DNA of 64,000 bases from Morinoia aosen (taxonomy: Eukaryota; Arthropoda; Malacostraca; Amphipoda; Talitridae): assembly GCA_030386875.1 (NCBI GenBank), contig CM059563.1, positions 34,944,139 to 35,008,138 on the forward strand. Direction: 5' to 3'. A program made the position numbers and the translations under genes. Numbering within the stretch: the stretch's first letter is position 1; the number at the start of each line of letters is the position of its first letter. This document shows positions 19,251-31,579 of the stretch, piece after piece. Below the pieces are notes generated by a model. The model was not told where the DNA came from and made no database searches. It was given only the letters and a program-made list of their open reading frames with translations.

Positions 19251-20132
19251 CTGAAAAGATAATCGCAATATGCAAAATGAGACCGAAGTACGAAGAGTCC
19301 AAAAAGCAATGCAGACAAAGGAGATCTTTTTCTTATTAGTCAAACTTTTTTGATCTAGATTTACTCCTTTTGTATTTGTAAGCTCTCCGTTTGGATTGTC
19401 TCAAAACGCCATTTGAAATCATTCAGCTCTCAGTTTACAGGGTTAATTGTCTGTATTAAAGTGCGACAGTGAACTGTAAAATTTTATCTAACTGAAGCTT
19501 TGAATTCAATCCAGTACTTGTTTCTCCCATGTGTAATTTTCTACTATTATTTTCCTTTTCGGGAAAAATTTTCGAACCAAACTCATACCAAAACGAAATT
19601 GAATGTAAAAATGATTTGGGAATTCCTTCATTTACATCTAAACCGTTCGTATACCACATTCTTATGTATGAGTGAACGGTTAAATGAAATTCATAAACAC
19701 CAAAGGGAAGTGCCCCCAAATTTTGCAGTCATCTCGATATATTCCGATAAATTGTTTTGCACAACCTGTAATAGCCCATCAGAAATGGAGTTCAATCCAA
19801 AAACTGCAAAAAAAATAGTTTTAGTTTAACATTGGCCAGACGCCAATTGCAGCAAAAGTAGTGCTTGAGCCCTCGTGTCTCAGACGACGTAAAATTAACG
19901 TCTAAGATCCGAGCTAGAAGTAGACCATATGTTTTACACTTTAATGTGAATGATTCGAGTAGGAGTGAGTAACAGCATCTTCATATATATAGGCATCTTT
20001 TTCAGTTTTTGAGAAGCAACCTGTGAGCCAGAAACCTATGATGAGAAATACGAATAACGAATGCCGTTCTTTACTGAGTAATTCACGTAGCAATGAAGAC
20101 CAGAGCTCCTTGATTCCATGCAGCTCACTGAC
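19251..20132 (-). other. POMT2 intron
   Basis: This is an 882-bp intron between phase-matched exons. It is A/T-rich. Short open frames around 19456-19829 show no recognisable domain. No mobile element seen. Confidence 0.6.
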
Positions 20133-20286
20133 CTCGATGGAAATGTTTGAGCCAGCCGCGCCTTCTGTGATATGCCGTCCTGATGAGCAAAAGCACGCTA
20201 ATCAGCACAGCTCCCGTACTCAGCCAGATCATCAGGGGGTTGCCGAGTAGCACTATGCGGTAGTTCACATCATACCATGGTTGTGA
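20133..20286 (-). CDS. POMT2: POMT2 exon (LLGNP segment)
   Basis: The 154 bases encode a luminal tail and a membrane helix: QPWYDVNYRIVLLGNPLMIW, then a hydrophobic stretch and basic RTAYHRRRGWLKHFHR at the membrane face. RVYLLGNP is one of the most conserved POMT signatures, here RIVLLGNP. The acceptor is GTATTTTTCAG, the donor CGAG|GTCAGT. It starts in phase 0 and ends in phase 1, fitting both neighbours. Confidence 0.93.
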
Positions 20287-21178
20287 CTGAAAAATACGGT
20301 AGAACCGTGATATTTTAACGACAGACGTAAATTTCGCAAATCCGTTTTTACTCTACGCGAATGATTTATTACAAAAAGTCAGAACTATTAGAACCTTTCA
20401 ATTAAATTCGTAAGTTAGAGCTAAATCGTAAACAATTCATTGGAACTGAAAAAAAAGTTCTAACAGGGTAGTGAGTTACATTGTTGACGGTAACCGGAGG
20501 TTTTAAAACTTTGCATACAAATGAGGTTCTGGGTATACTTGGGAATCTGATTCATCAACACATCCGTGGTGGGGGAACAGACGAAAAAAAAGTAGTAAAT
20601 AGATAAATAACTATAGGCATTATAGTGGGACATAGAATAGAAGGTAGTAGTAGAGTAGTAAGTGAACGCTCTGCGGTGGGGTAGGGTAGTGAGGGTAGTA
20701 CGCTCTGCGCTTCTGAGGCCCAAGGTAATATAAGAAAATGTTGCTATTTGGTGAAAAAAGCTTGCCATTGAACTCACGTTTTTCAATAAACAGATTTCAA
20801 TACTTTTTAGAAAAACGTATATGTTGACCATTTACACATTACTGTTGATGCATAACTTAGTTGAAAGTGACAACGATTTATAAATATGCCGAGGCGCACC
20901 AGAATCTATTATTGCAATAAATTAAATGGCCAAACCACAATTCAAAATTATTGTACTGTTGTTCTCTTTCTTAACATTTGAACTGGTAAAGTTCAGTGGG
21001 GGCGAAGTCAGAGGATTTGAGCGAAGAGTGCCTACAGAGATGAGAATAATCGCGACAGGCCAAAGAGTGTTTCTGTTGTTGAACTATACTCTAAGATGAA
21101 CAATGTGAAAATTTATTGAAGGTAATGTCAACATTTTACCTTAAAATTAAGCGTGAATAATTATTTATTCATTTTCAC
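20287..21178 (-). other. POMT2 intron
   Basis: An 892-bp intron. Around 20580-20720 it is purine-rich with GTAGTAG repeats and two near copies of a GCTCTGCG segment. No gene is seen; an open frame at 20460-20831 is low-complexity. Confidence 0.55.
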
Positions 21179-21285
21179 CTTGTAGACAATGGGCCACATC
21201 CATGGCCGGTGGTAGAAAGGACTGAAGCGTTCCTTGGAGTCCGGCTTCAGATGGCCATTCGTCCACCGCATGAGTAAGTGAGTTT
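21179..21285 (-). CDS. POMT2: POMT2 exon (PWMWPI segment)
   Basis: The 35 codons encode THLLMRWTNGHLKPDSKERF and HRPWMWPIVYK, corresponding to the vertebrate segment with NSGLKPKD and SKPWHWPINY just before the LLGNP block. The acceptor GTCTCGTAG is followed by two bases that complete a split lysine codon from the previous exon. The donor AAG|GTGAAA lies at a phase-0 border. Confidence 0.9.
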
Positions 21286-22913
21286 CTACGAGACGTTCCC
21301 ATGCATTCAGGGGCTCCACAAAATTACTTGCTTTAATACCTGTTCAAAACGCACCATTTTATGTGCAAGCAATTATTATCAGAATTTTCTGAAAATTAAT
21401 TTTTCCGCAAGATTTAGTTTTCTGTATGCAAAATTGGTAGCCAGCGCATGCTAGGTTCCTTTGCGATGAATGATTTTATGTTGAAGGTAAATCAAATATA
21501 TATTTAACTGAATTGACGTACGGTCCCAGAGTGGTTCGCTAGAAAAGGTCAGAGTAACTTCAGGAGTACACGTTCCTCAGGGAGTAGGAGGACTCCCAGG
21601 AAGTTGCTTCCACGTAAAGTTGGAAAAATTGTGCCTTACTTCACTATCGTGCCCTGCAATGGTGACGCTGCTGGAACACCTGGCTCTACTTCACTCGAAT
21701 GCAGTAACTGTGGTCTGAGATGTCATCTTTTTTACGGATTGTTTAAAATTTACTTCCGCTGCTAGATAACTTTTCCCGCGGGAGTGCTGCTTTCCAGGAG
21801 AATTAATTCAGGTTTTACATTGAAGGTTAATGTTTTGAATGTACTCAACTTCAATTGCATTCGTGAAATTAATATTGATTGGAAAATTAATTTTATTCCA
21901 TTTTTAAACTCCAAGGCCCTTCGTACTAGAAAGCCCTCCCATTTTCCCGAAATTTAATTTTACTTATCAATGGTGGGCAAAGTTACTTGAGTCTCCCATG
22001 TGTAATGAATAAAAATGGGCGCTCAAGCTTTATTAATCCTCAATCAGTGGAGAGTTATCACGAAAAGTGGTTACTCGATCACATGCCAATGTACAAATTT
22101 AACAGATTTGCTGGCGGCAGGAAACTTATATAAATTCCTGCATAGCTGAGCCTCAAAGTAAATTGAAAGAACATCACCCGTAATTTTATTCCAACTTTTC
22201 AAACATATCATTTACCATTTGTATCACAATCAAGCTTTCGTTACTTTCCAGTGAAAAGTAGACACAAAATTCACCTGGAAGGGAAAGGTTAGTATATAGC
22301 AATTTTATTTTTTCTATAATCATTTGTACATTTAGGATACGGATAATTGTTTGTAAAATTTAGAAGGCAAAAACAATTCAAATCAAGAGACTTCAAAGTT
22401 TTACATCAAAAAAGGGGAAAGTGAATTCAAGCTTTAGTTTATCATACAAAATTGAGAATAAATAATTACATAGAGTTCTTCGAAATTGTCATGACTGTTA
22501 TTCCACGATATTGTATTTCTGCAAGCAAAATTCCAAGAATATTATGTGCATTACTCGTGTTGCAATGTGCGTGTGAGTACCCTGCAGTGTGTTCATGAGG
22601 ACTTCGCAGGAGATGAAGCACACCTCGATAGGATATAAGGGACGACTCAGAAGAATATTAAGCATTATTTGACAGGATATTTCGAGGGACTCATAACGGC
22701 AGTGAAATCGAACCGATGGTTTTCATACAAAAAAATTCCTTAGTCTTTTGAGGAGATGTAGTGCATCATTGGACAATCCCAAAGTGCCAGTGATGTGCGC
22801 TACAAAATGTTCAACGAGTAAAATGAACAATTTTTTCCGACAGTGGTTGAAATTGGGGATAGAAAAATGTGTTGAACAGGATAGATGTAGTGGAGACACT
22901 TAAAATAACTCAC
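21286..22913 (-). other. POMT2 intron
   Basis: A 1.6-kb intron. On the plus strand near 21553-21606 a short translation resembles the SGVPQG block of LINE reverse transcriptases, but no flanking motifs support it. Otherwise nothing is recognised. Confidence 0.5.
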
Positions 22914-23011
22914 TGAAGTTATCGTAGGGGTTGAAGTTGGTCTCGATGCGCCAGAGCGCCTCTGACGACTTTGTACTCTTGCTGCAAGTAATTTCTTCCT
23001 GACTCTCTGCC
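22914..23011 (-). CDS. POMT2: POMT2 exon (end of MIR region)
   Basis: The 98 bases encode AESQEEITCSKSTKSSEALW then RIETNFNPYDNF, matching the end of the POMT2 MIR region (QLEVTC, then WNVEDHINP in vertebrates). The acceptor TTCTGCACGCAG precedes a single G that completes the Trp codon begun by the previous exon. The donor TTCA|GTGAGT leaves phase 1, taken up by the next exon. Confidence 0.9.
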
Positions 23012-23422
23012 CTGCGTGCAGAACATGTCCATTTGACGACAAAAATTCTCATTTAGAACCAAATGCGATCTGAGTAAAGATTTAGCGACCCGGTGAAAAC
23101 AAAAACGACCTGATCACAAGCCGAAGTAGTGTCAGTATTGTCACATTCTCCCTAGACTAAAATTGCAGGTCATGCGTGTCAATTTATCTGAACATCTACA
23201 GAAGTCTTTCAACCGTTTTTTCCTCTAAAATATACACATGATTGTAAAAAAATGTAATGTTTCATCATTAGACGTCTTATATTTTTAAAAAACAGTTGGG
23301 CTCTATAAAATAGTTATAAAATTTAGTGATCTATGAAAGTATTAAACTTATCTTATCTGAATACTGAAATATTTTATAAAAAAATTACAACGATTTTAAG
23401 ATGCGCTCATGTTGATGCTCAC
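23012..23422 (-). other. POMT2 intron
   Basis: A 411-bp intron between phase-matched exons; nothing else recognised. Confidence 0.6.
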
Positions 23423-23606
23423 CACTGTGATCCCAGTTTCTCCAGGGACCACGTTAGAACACAGCCAAATTTCAGGTTGACCAGCGAAAATCGCGAGGCC
23501 AGAGGCAAAATCTCTGAGCCATTCGAGTGGAGCTGCAGCCGCCGCTCCCACCTCGCAGGGCTGGCGACCGGCACGACGACCTGCCAGATGTGCGACTGTG
23601 GAGGCT
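23423..23606 (-). CDS. POMT2: POMT2 exon (MIR domain)
   Basis: The exon encodes SHIWQVVVP, a variable stretch, then LPLASRFSLVNLKFGCVLTW and LEKLGSQW. This is a MIR motif like the vertebrate block with FWRIEV, RFIHLVTGCVLGSSG and LPKWGW. MIR domains form a beta-trefoil facing the ER lumen. The donor is CAGTG|GTGAGC. Two acceptors are possible: TTGTGGCAG before 23606, which fits the candidate exon at 28138-28195, or CCTCCACAG before 23595, which would join directly to the exon at 32772. Both keep the frame. Confidence 0.88.
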
Positions 23607-26600
23607 CTGCCACAATCAACATGTTTCACTGAGAATCATCCCTTAGAAATTTGAATCACAGTAATTTTTAAACGTTGACGCAACGAATTTTCGAGACATC
23701 TTTTCCACTCGTCGAAACGCGTGTAGGTTTGAGTTCATAATTGGAAGATGTCGGCTCCGTTTTCTGCTAGCCTTCTTCGAGGTGCTTGGGTAGAGCAGAA
23801 CACTATGAAATAAAAAGTCCATGATTCGACATCAGTCAAACACCTGCAGTATTTTTATACTAGTTCCGTATGTCCTAATCTTTTTCCCCGTACTATTTTC
23901 AGATATCGTACATATTTTCTACGTTTTATTAAACATGCGTCTGGAACTTTGCATATCTCTACTTCGAAAATTAATAACTACCAACTAAAACCATCGTAGC
24001 GTCAAGGTTCCGTTTATTCTCGTTTTATTTGCATAGTAATTATCATAATACTTTTCCCTTCATAAATAGTTATTATTTAAGATATCGAAGTAGAATATTC
24101 CAAAATATCTGCGATAGTTACTTGACGTGAAGGTGCTAATTTAGTCAAACGTGAGTATGAGTATGGAACTCATAAAAAATTGTTTTCGTTTGAAGCCCTT
24201 AGTGAGTTAGTTTTATGTTCTTGACATCGTCAGCGATAAAATTCCGGGGTTTATCAGGTCATCTCAGGCCGCGTTACCAAGTGCGGCACTTCTGACCGCG
24301 ATCACCAAGGAATCGCTCTCACATTTTTTTGACATCCACATGCATAAGATATTCTCTTCGCTATATTAATCGAAACGTATTAGTTTAACAAGGAAAATAT
24401 TTATCTAACTTCTCCTGGTGAGGGAATCATTTTTATCATTGAGGGAAACGTGTATAGCACTGGCCAACCATTTTCTTCTGGGTACTAAAGTCCCTCACCT
24501 TTCGTGGAGTAGTACGGTCGGACTCCAGTTTTCTTGTATCATATAAAGTTTTAAATCTATAGACTTGCATTCATTGTAACCATGATTGTAATAAGCAGGT
24601 ACTTCATCACTACTTGAGCAGAAATGTAGGCAATAAATTGATTTCACAGTTATAATAAATAATGAAGTAAACTCTTCGTTCGCTGTAAAAAAAATGCGAA
24701 CACAGAATTGCTAAAAAAAAATTTCAGGGGAAGCTGATATTTTATAACGAGTGATGATAAAAAGTTCTGCCTCAACCAAATTCTAGGATGTACCATTTGA
24801 TTAACACACCCAGGGGTAGGCAATCTAATCTTCAGAAGTCAACCATGCACATGGCAATAGCGGAACCAAACTCCATGAAAAGGGTATTGCGCAATTCCGT
24901 AAATTGGCCAGAGATCAGCTGCATAAGTCGGCCGCAAGACAACTCCACGAACTGGCTATGACAAAATAAATGACACATAATCAGCACATGACGGTATTAG
25001 CCCAGGGCAAAACGATGAACCTTTAGCAGATCAAATAATTGAAAAGAACGTCTCAACCAAATTAAAGGCGCCCTTAAAATATTTGTTGGCAATGTTCAAA
25101 GCATTTTCCTAAATATGCAAGAAATGCAAACTATCTCGTCAACCACGTTGCATGATACTATAACTCTAACCACAACGTGGTTAAATTTAAGTGGAAGATG
25201 TCTTCCAGATGTCTTAAGTCCGTTATTTTCCTACTGACTTTTTATTATTTGCACCATGAGTGGGAAATTATGCAACAATTCTTTTTTGTTGCGACAGTTT
25301 TTGTATCTGTTCAAAAAAATAGACTTCCGTTGGAAAAAGTGCAAAAATGAATATTACGGAAAATGCTATATCCCCTACAATTTGCAGTTACTGAACCAGT
25401 AACATGTTTTCTAGATAGCTAAACGTATTATTTAAAGAAACATGGGATTAGAATTTCGATATTGTGATTCTTTGAATTTGAGATTTTTTCAAAAGGAGCA
25501 TTTTTTTGTCATCATATATATGTAATAGATTCTACAGTAAACATTTATTTTCAAAAACCCATACACCACGTTTTAGCTGTTTTTAAGCCCTATTGATCGA
25601 TATATTTGCTGTTCATGTACTTCCAAAACTGGGGAAGGAGTAGCATTTCAAACGTCAACAAGTTCAAGTTTTCAGGCAAGCCGGACAAACTCTTGACCTG
25701 GCAGAGTAATGCCGTAAGTGACCTACCTTTCGTAAGCTGTAATAGACGAACTAACATACGATAAAGTGAAGCCTACTGTTAGTTTCGTAAGAAAATTTTC
25801 TATACCATGAGTTAAAAAACAGACAATCGATAATATTTTTATTTGTTTTGACCCAGACGTGGGATAATTGGAATTCTATGTTGATTTAATGGGAATGATC
25901 TACATGCGTACTATCAGAAGTTTGTACTATCAGAAGCCGCATTTCTTTGTGCGATATTATTACGATTCTATTTGTGATGCCTCGTCGGAGAGTAGCACCA
26001 GCATGGCATAAAAAAGAGGTGATCTTGGCTCTAATATTTTGAAGAAAAATGTCAGATCATAGGACCACACTTAGCGTAATTACCGTGTGAAGAGATAATG
26101 TGTTGGTCTTGTGCGTGAAAATCAATGATAACAAATATTTTTCGTTGATGCCTGTCGCATGGGAATTGAATCAAACTGATAATGGCCATTTTCTATTCCA
26201 TTCAATTGTATTGCTAGTGCGCGTAGAAGTGTAAAGCGGGAAAAATTGCAAAATTTCATTATTGGTTTTGCATTCCTCATCGTTTCTTTATTTCACCTGT
26301 GAGTTTAGAGTTCTTTTCATGAGACCCATATTGTGTAAAGAAAATGTTTAATGTAACTTGGCGTATTTTGAGACTTACATCACAGAATAACATTCAGGGG
26401 TATGCCTTTATTGCGGCGGAAGTGCTTGAATTCCACTGACTCGTCTTGCTACGTACATTTCGCTACATTTAACAACGAACGTTTTGTTGATTAGCGTACT
26501 CATTAGGTGGTTCCTAGCAGGATGGTGAAGTGGCTCGTTGATGGTCAGTTTTTTATGGTAAATCGACTTGGTTCACGGCTTTGCTCCGTTTTGTCTTCGG

Positions 26601-28137
26601 CTCAGCCATGAGTGAACAAAAGGTTCCTTCGTTAGTTGATTGATAGCGTACTTTTATAATTTTCCCGTCTAAAAATATTCGAAAAAATAGAAAGAAAGGC
26701 TACTACTATGTCGCGTTCAAATAAGACGTGCAATGTTTTGTGGTAAAAAATGAAATTATAACGTATTTGACGGAAATTTATTCAAGACTCCGTGAGAAGA
26801 CGGAGCCTGTTAAGCATGCTTTCATTGTAAAAAAATTAACTTCGATTTTGATAAAAATAGCTTCGTACCGAACACGGTTATGAAAAGGGGCTAATTTCAA
26901 ATTACGACGTATAATTCGTATAAATTCAGGCCTGACAATTTTTGTTCGTAATAGTACGGAAGGAATTATCGACCCTTTGCATAGTATACATACACACGGC
27001 ATCTACACATTTTTTGTTCTACGGCTCTCTTCGTGGAAAGGCCCTTATGATGACCTGAAAGGGATTTTTTAAAAGAAAAAATAATTCTAACCAGCGCTTA
27101 CACCTAAGACATTTCAACTAATTGAACTGAAAACAATGTGTGTTATGCATTTTCTTTTGTTCTCCGTTCTATTTTTAGTGGGCACCGCTGAATTCTTTAA
27201 AAAAGAGCTCTCATGCAACATAATGAGTGAATACATCAATTTTATATTCTTTTCATTTTGGTGGCCTTGTTAAATATAGTATCATTCCTGTCTACGTGCC
27301 TCTGAAGAGCTGGTGCGTTCAGAGAGGTTTCACTAAGCACAGCAATATTGAGCTCCAACGTGAATCCAAAATCACCATTCCAAGATTTTGAAGGCTTGTC
27401 AGCACAGACTGATTACATTTGGATGGAATTAGGGTAACGCAATATTTTATAAGTTTGTGAAAGTAGTGTCTCTGGTTATAATTTTCAATTGCCTGAGGAA
27501 GTTATTGTACGTGTTTTTCCTAGACTATACTACACATTTTCAACAAAGTTTGTCAAAGGTCATCTCTGCTTAGATGTCCCTTCTAAAGATTACTGAAGAC
27601 TTGTTTTTAACCGAATATAGAAAATATAAAAGATGGCAAGACAAATACTAAAGCAAAACCCTTGCAGAACACCTAGAGTACTGAAGTAGAGGTTGAAAGA
27701 ATGATAGCCGTCGGGAAGAACTCATTTATAAAACGTGAATGGCCTCTGTTCCTGAGGGTCAGTTGCAATGGTCACAGATGAATGAGGCAACACTCTACAG
27801 TAATTCAAGTCCCATTAAACTCCTATGCATTTTTCAACTCAACCCTTTAAAGCATATCTTACTTTTAGAGAGTTGTTGTCATCGAATTACCAGTACTCAG
27901 TTCCATAATCTGACTTGCAACCTCTCAGATACGGGACGCGTATCGTGACCTTGGACGTGAATAAGCAGACCGTGCTCCAGTTTACTGGCTCAGTATTATA
28001 ATGTCACGATTCCTAATGTTTTGGGAAAAGTAGTTTAAGATTTGATATTGAAAAGGCAAGGTTAATCGCAATCAAGAGTCAGCCTGGCTGTAAGAGGACT
28101 CGAGAACAGTGGAAAAATGCTCCAAGGTTGGACCTAC
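23607..28137 (-). other. POMT2 intron (4.5 kb)
   Basis: A/T-rich intron without recognisable genes. Around 26836-26905 it contains a segment (GATAAAAATAGCT, then GTACCG, then GGCTAATTT) that recurs at 60438-60508, so a dispersed repeat is present. Around 26480-26640 there are weak inverted matches around GTTGATTAGCGTAC. No mobile-element coding sequence is seen. Confidence 0.5.
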
Positions 28138-28195
28138 CAGGCTGGTGACTTGTCAGCAGCGGGTCGACCGCAGGGTGCTCCAGTGGTAGCAGTGG
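28138..28195 (-). CDS. POMT2: Probable POMT2 exon (58 bp, variable loop)
   Basis: A G/C-rich island in A/T-rich intron has a good acceptor (TTGTTTGTCTCACGCAG) and donor (CCTG|GTAGGT). It reads PLLPLEHPAVDPLLTSHQP without stops. It begins in phase 0 after the exon at 32772 and ends in phase 1, exactly what the GGCAG acceptor of the exon at 23423 needs. The encoded loop between two MIR motifs is not conserved in other species, so homology cannot confirm it. Confidence 0.5.
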
Positions 28196-29394
28196 CTGCG
28201 TGAGACAAACAAGATGCCGAATTAAAAAATAGCGTGAAATTTTGCGAGCCTCAGTTTTATTATTTCTTCTCAGATAGAGCTGTATTAAAGTGAAATAAAA
28301 GTCAACGTGTGAGGTCGTGACACAAGTTTTAACTTTTTACTACAGTTCATGACACACATTTTCAAGCAGGGTTGCAATTGAGCAAAAAATATGAGAAACC
28401 TCGATTAAAAATTGTCTCTTTATATGAGCGATTTTATACTGAATACGAATTTTCCATTAAATTGACGGGTTTCAATTAATGCCCCAACATGAGTTACAGA
28501 ACAAACGAAGAGGACCACTGGAGTAAAATACACTACTAATGAGTCATGTAGCTTTATTTCAAGCGCTTATCTAGATGACACATGTTGCTAACTACTCTTT
28601 CATTGCTAGTTCATTTTCTGAGCTGAGCATTCAATTTTTTGGCAGCAAATCAAGTTTACTTGAAATGCGTGGTTAAAAATAAATTGAAAACAAATAAATA
28701 TCAAAATGAACACTGTGTGATAGGATGTTACTCTCACCAGCAACGAGTGCAATTAACTTCTTTCAGTAAATTTGTTTCTACTTTTCGGAGAACGCAAAGG
28801 GAGGAACAAACGAACGACAGAATTTGATATAATTAAAAGATAAGTAATTTTTTCCGCCTTTTCTTAATTACTAACTTTTACATCGTTCAGCAAAGTTACT
28901 TTTCTTTTAGCGAATGATCATTAGAAATTTAAAAACGAAGAATACGCTAAGCATTGCAATCTTATTTAATTAAGATTCGTCAAAACATGAATTGAAAGTA
29001 AGTACGCAGTGTCAGTTCTATAAAACATTTCAGAGACAAGCTCCATCTACAGTTAGCAGTCTGAAAGATTGAAATATAATGAAAAAAATCAGTCGTTTCA
29101 TAAAATACTAGGACCCAATAAAATCTACGAGTAAATTTACAAAGGATATGAACTATGGGGGCAAATGAAAACATGTTATTCTTTGGAAATATAAAGAGAT
29201 TCTAAAATGCGTAAATCTAAATCATTTGAAGCTGTGGGTAAAATGGGAAAATTGTTCTCTGCTGCGTGGTCACAGCACTTCTCGCCGTGAAGGCGGATAG
29301 ATAAATGCGGCGGTTGGGTTAGGTTTACATGTAGATTTTATTTTGTCCTTTATTTTATGAGATGACGGATTTTTTCTTTATATTTCAACCTCTC
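28196..29394 (-). other. POMT2 intron segment
   Basis: About 1.2 kb of A/T-rich intron; nothing recognised. Confidence 0.5.
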
Positions 29395-31465
29395 AAGATG
29401 GAGCTAGTCTCCGACTGAAGATGGAGCTAGTCTCCGACTGAAGATGGAGCTAGTCTCCGACTGAAGATGGAGCTAGTCTCCGACTGAAGATGGAGCTAGT
29501 CTTCGACTGAAGATGGAGCTAGTCTCCGACTGAAGATGGAGCTAGTCTCCGACTGAAGATGGAGCTAGTCTCCGACTGAAGATGGAGCTAGTCTCCGACT
29601 GAAGATGGAGCTGGTCTCCGACTGAAGATGGAGCTAGTCTCCGACTGAAGATGGAGCTAGTCTCCGACTGAAGATGGAGCTAGTCTCCGACTGAAGATGG
29701 AGCTAGTCTCCGACTGAAGATGGAGCTGGTCTCCGACTGAAGATGGAGCTAGTCTCCGACTGAAGATGGAGCTGGTCTCCGACTGAAGATGGAGCTAGTC
29801 TCCGACTGAAGATGGAGCTAGTCTCCGACTGAAGATGGAGCTGGTCTCCGACTGAAGATGGAGCTAGTCTCCGACTGAAGATGGAGCTGGTCTCCGACTG
29901 AAGATGGAGCTAGTCTCCGACTGAAGATGGAGCTGGTCTCCGACTGAAGATGGAGCTTGTCTCCGACTGAAGATGGAGCTTGTCTCCGACTGAAGATGGA
30001 GCTGGTCTCCGACTGAAGATGGAGCTGGTCTCCGACTGAAGATGGAGCTGGTCTCCGACTGAAGATGGAGCTGGTCTCCGACTGAAGATGGAGCTAGTCT
30101 CCGACTGAAGATGGAGCTGGTCTCCGACTGAAGATGGAGCTGGTCTCCAACTGAAGATGGAGCTTGTCTCCGACTGAAGATGGAGCTTGTCTCCGACTGA
30201 AGATGGAGCTGGTCTCCGACTGAAGATGGAGCTAGTCTCCGACTGAAGATGGAGCTTGTCTCCGACTGAAGATGGAGCTAGTCTCCGACTGAAGATGGAG
30301 CTAGTCTCCGACTGAAGATGGAGCTTGTCTCCGACTGAAGATGGAGCTTGTCTCCGACTGAAGATGGAGCTGGTCTCCGACTGAAGATGGAGCTGGTCTC
30401 CGACTGAAGATGGAGCTGGTCTCCGACTGAAGATGGAGCTTGTCTCCGACTGAAGATGGAGCTGGTCTCCGACTGAAGATGGAGCTGGTCTCCGACTGAA
30501 GATGGAGCTTGTCTCCGACTGAAGATGGAGCTAGTCTCCGACTGAAGATGGAGCTAGTCTCCGACTGAAGATGGAGCTGGTCTCCGACTGAAGATGGAGC
30601 TAGTCTCCGACTGAAGATGGAGCTAGTCTCCGACTGAAGATGGAGCTAGTCTCCGACTGAAGATGGAGCTAGTCTCCGACTGAAGATGGAGCTGGTCTCC
30701 GACTGAAGATGGAGCTAGTCTCCGACTGAAGATGGAGCTAGTCTCCGACTGAAGATGGAGCTGGTCTCCGACTGAAGATGGAGCTAGTCTCCGACTGAAG
30801 ATGGAGCTAGTCTCCGACTGAAGATGGAGCTAGTCTCCGACTGAAGATGGAGCTAGTCTCCGACTGAAGATGGAGCTGGTCTCCGACTGAAGATGGAGCT
30901 AGTCTCCGACTGAAGATGGAGCTAGTCTCCGACTGAAGATGGAGCTAGTCTCCAACTGAAGATGGAGCTAGTCTCCGACTGAAGATGGAGCTAGTATCCG
31001 ACTGAAGATGGAGCTAGTCTCCGACTGAAGATGGAGCTGGTCTCCGACTGAAGATGGAGCTAGTCTCCGACTGAAGATGGAGCTAGTCTCCGACTGAAGA
31101 TGGAGCTAGTCTCCGACTGAAGATGGAGCTGGTCTCCGACTGAAGATGGAGCTAGTCTCCGACTGAAGATGGAGCTAGTCCCCGACTGAAGATGGAGCTA
31201 GTCTCCGACTGAAGATGGAGCTAGTCTCCGACTGAAGATGGAGCTAGTCTCCGACTGAAGATGGAGCTAGTCTCCGACTGAAGATGGAGCTGGTCTCCGA
31301 CTGAAGATGGAGCTAGTCTCCGACTGAAGATGGAGCTGGTATCCGGCTGAAGATGGAGCTGGTCTCCGACTGAAGATGGAGCTAGTCTCCGACTGAAGAT
31401 GGAGCTGGTCTCCGACTGAAGATGGAGCTAGTCTCCGACTGAAGATGGAGCTGGTATCCGGAACG
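29395..31465. repeat. 23-bp minisatellite, about 90 copies
   Basis: Head-to-tail copies of a 23-base unit, GATGGAGCTAGTCTCCGACT plus GAA. Nearly all copies keep the same length. Most variation falls on one position, A, G or T after AGCT, with runs of like variants (for example a G/T-rich stretch at about 29950-30530). It does not border an exon, but on the gene strand each unit carries CTTCAG, an acceptor-like string. Confidence 0.95.
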
Positions 31466-31579
31466 TTTAATAGAACTGACACTGTCTACTTATTTAAATT
31501 CATGTTTTGAGAAATCTTTATTAAGTATGATTTCAATGCTTAACGCATTCTTCGTTCTTAAATTTATAATTTCATTCAT

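Noticed and set aside
19113-19343. A short separate gene encoding a histidine/tyrosine-rich peptide
   Set aside because: Splice sites and phase show it is an internal POMT2 exon read into introns on both sides.
21540-21640. LINE reverse transcriptase fragment (SGV.VPQG-like)
   Set aside because: Only about ten residues match and no neighbouring motif is present in any frame.
22914-22981. Shorter version of the POMT2 exon using acceptor TTGCAG before 22981
   Set aside because: It would lose the conserved EEITC segment; the acceptor before 23011 restores both homology and phase.
29395-31465. CRISPR-like array
   Set aside because: Units are head-to-tail without unique spacers, and the setting is a eukaryotic intron.
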